From NCBI RefSeq assembly GCF_001421565.1, contig NZ_LMKQ01000001.1:3284971-3348970 (forward strand): a DNA stretch of 64,000 bases, written 5' to 3'. Below are positions 62,783 to 64,000 of the stretch, one piece after another. The stretch is from Agromyces sp. Leaf222 (GTDB lineage Bacteria > Actinomycetota > Actinomycetes > Actinomycetales > Microbacteriaceae). The notes beneath the pieces are model-generated. The model made no database searches. It saw nothing but the letters and a program-made list of their open reading frames with translations, and was not told where the DNA came from. A program made the translations under genes and the position numbers. The first letter of the stretch is position 1. The number at the start of each line of letters is the position of its first letter.

Positions 62783-64000
62783 GTGATCAAAGTTGACCAT
62801 TCATCGTCATTACTCACCGTCCAGGGGGTGACCAAGTCGTTCGCCGGCGTCCGCGCCCTCAAGGGCGTCGACCTCGACATCCTCCCCGGCGAGGTTCACT
62901 GCATCCTCGGCCAGAACGGCGCCGGCAAGTCGACGCTCATCAAGATGCTCGCGGGCGTGCACCGACCCGACGACGGCGCGATCTCGTGGCTCGGCGAACC
63001 CGTCGAGATCCACGACCCGCAAGCCGCGATCGACCTCGGCATCGCCACGATGTACCAGGAGCTCGACGTCGTCGACGGCCTCACCGTCGCCGAGAACGTG
63101 TACCTCGGCCACGAGCTGGCCCGCGGCGGCTTCAGTCGCCGCAGCGAGGCCGCGAAGCGCACCCGCGAGCTGCTCGCGCGCCTCGGGCACTCCGGGCTCT
63201 CGCCGCACACCGAGGTTGGCCCGTGCCCTCTCGCACGACATCAAGCTGATCATCATGGACGAGCCGAGCGCCGTGCTCGACTCCGAGGAGGTCAAGAACC
63301 TCTTCCACGTGATCAAGGAGCTCACCTCGGAGGGCATCGCGGTCGTGTACATCACGCACCGCCTCGAGGAGATCCGCCAGATCGGCGACCGCATCACCGT
63401 GCTGAAGGACGGGCGGAGCACGGCGAACGGCCTGCCCGTCGGCGACACCCCGACGGTCGAGCTCATCCGGCTCATGACCGGTCGCACGCTCGAGAACGTC
63501 TTCCCGCCGGCGACGCCGATCGCCGACGACGCCCCGACCGTGCTCGACGTGAACGGCCTCGGCCTCACCGGATCGTTCGAGGACGTCTCGTTCTCGGTGC
63601 GCGCCGGAGAGGTCGTCGGACTCGCCGGACTCGTCGGCTCCGGCCGATCCGAGATCCTCGAGACGATCTACGGCGCACGCAAGTCCACCGCGGGCACCGT
63701 CACGGTCGGCGGCGAGCCGCTCCGTCGCGGCTCGGTCGTCGCCGCGGTGGCGGCCGGCGTCGGCCTCTCGCCCGAGGAGCGCAAGAGCCAGGGGCTCGTG
63801 CTCGACGAGCCCATCTACGTCAACGTCACGCTGGCGTCGATGGCCAGGTTCGCGAAGGGCGGGTTCCTCGACGAGCGCTCCGCCCGGGCGAAGGCCCGCG
63901 AGCAGATCGAGGCGCTCGAACTGCGCCCGGCCGACCCCGACCGCGCCGCCATCACCCTCTCCGGCGGAAACCAGCAGAAGATCCTCCTCGCCCGCTGGCT
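62783..64000 (+). pseudogene. RbsA-like sugar ABC transporter ATPase, frameshifted, 3' end outside window
   Basis: Two ATPase domains in one chain. NBD1 begins normally with P-loop GQNGAGKS (43-50) and TMYQELDVVDGLTVAENVYLG. At 63215-63218 the sequence jumps from HSGLSPHTEV straight to LARALSHDIKLIIMDEPS in the +1 frame. The LSxAGxQ signature segment expected between them, about 38 nt, is missing. The second frame then encodes Walker B, the H-loop (VVYITHRL), NBD2 (LAGLVGSGRSEI) and its intact signature LSGGNQQKILLARW to the window edge. As assembled, no functional protein can be made. Either a real deletion or an assembly gap. Confidence 0.85.

Overview
The window is a contiguous piece of a high-GC actinobacterial chromosome. 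Codon use is almost exclusively G/C-ending, many genes have leaderless TANNNT-N6/7-start promoters, and the str operon, rpoBC, an F420-type reductase and a FHA-containing FtsK-type secretion ATPase all point to the Micrococcales. The gene set most resembles Microbacteriaceae such as Agromyces; the genus is an inference, not proven here.

Layout. (1) 1-3240: the str operon on the minus strand (rpsL-rpsG-fusA) with a promoter, a folded leader and an rpsG-fusA intercistronic hairpin. (2) 3290-5192: a conserved protein of unknown role, an IMPACT/YigZ protein and a four-helix membrane protein. (3) 5249-20931: a minus-strand type VII secretion (T7SS) locus. It holds a 433-aa Pro/Glu-rich membrane protein, an RDD-FHA membrane protein, a 1503-aa FHA-FtsK ATPase, a WXG100 protein and two probable effector modules. 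Each module is a small helical partner followed by a large protein with a helical N-terminal domain and a hydrophobic core. The second effector ends in an alpha/beta-hydrolase (lipase-like) domain and is followed by two tandem paralogous lipoproteins that look like immunity proteins. This is the most interesting part of the window. (4) 21181-22851: a lone GspE/PilB ATPase. (5) 23086-30568: rpoB-rpoC with a strong terminator and a divergent promoter region. The T7SS locus therefore sits between rpoC and rpsL.

(6) 30893-33496: a membrane protein and tandem spermidine-synthase-like genes. (7) 33524-37574: a Tat-exported GHL10-type glycosidase interrupted by an in-frame amber codon, then the 5-oxoprolinase genes pxpABC. 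(8) 37613-47420: mostly single plus-strand genes (PQQ-type sugar dehydrogenase lipoprotein, SprT-like protease, CGNR regulator, SRPBCC and DUF1684 pair, DEAD-box helicase with long leader, GNAT, nucleoside hydrolase) plus a ComB-like phosphatase and a coiled-coil membrane protein on minus. (9) 47537-55140: three secreted discoidin (F5/8 type C) proteins divergent from a LacI regulator, with several operator-like repeats between them; this looks like an extracellular polysaccharide-degrading locus. (10) 55211-59034: small enzymes and a DUF5997/LysR-effector-domain pair. (11) 59187-64000: a sugar uptake and oxidation locus (binding protein, Gfo/Idh/MocA oxidoreductase, isomerase; divergent RbsA-like ATPase). 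The ATPase has lost its first ABC signature by a frameshifting deletion and runs off the window.

Caveats: everything is from reading the sequence without database searches. Family names are from motif recognition. The two gene lesions could be assembly errors. Start codons were chosen from Shine-Dalgarno sites, 1-4 nt overlaps or leaderless -10 boxes and are stated where they matter.
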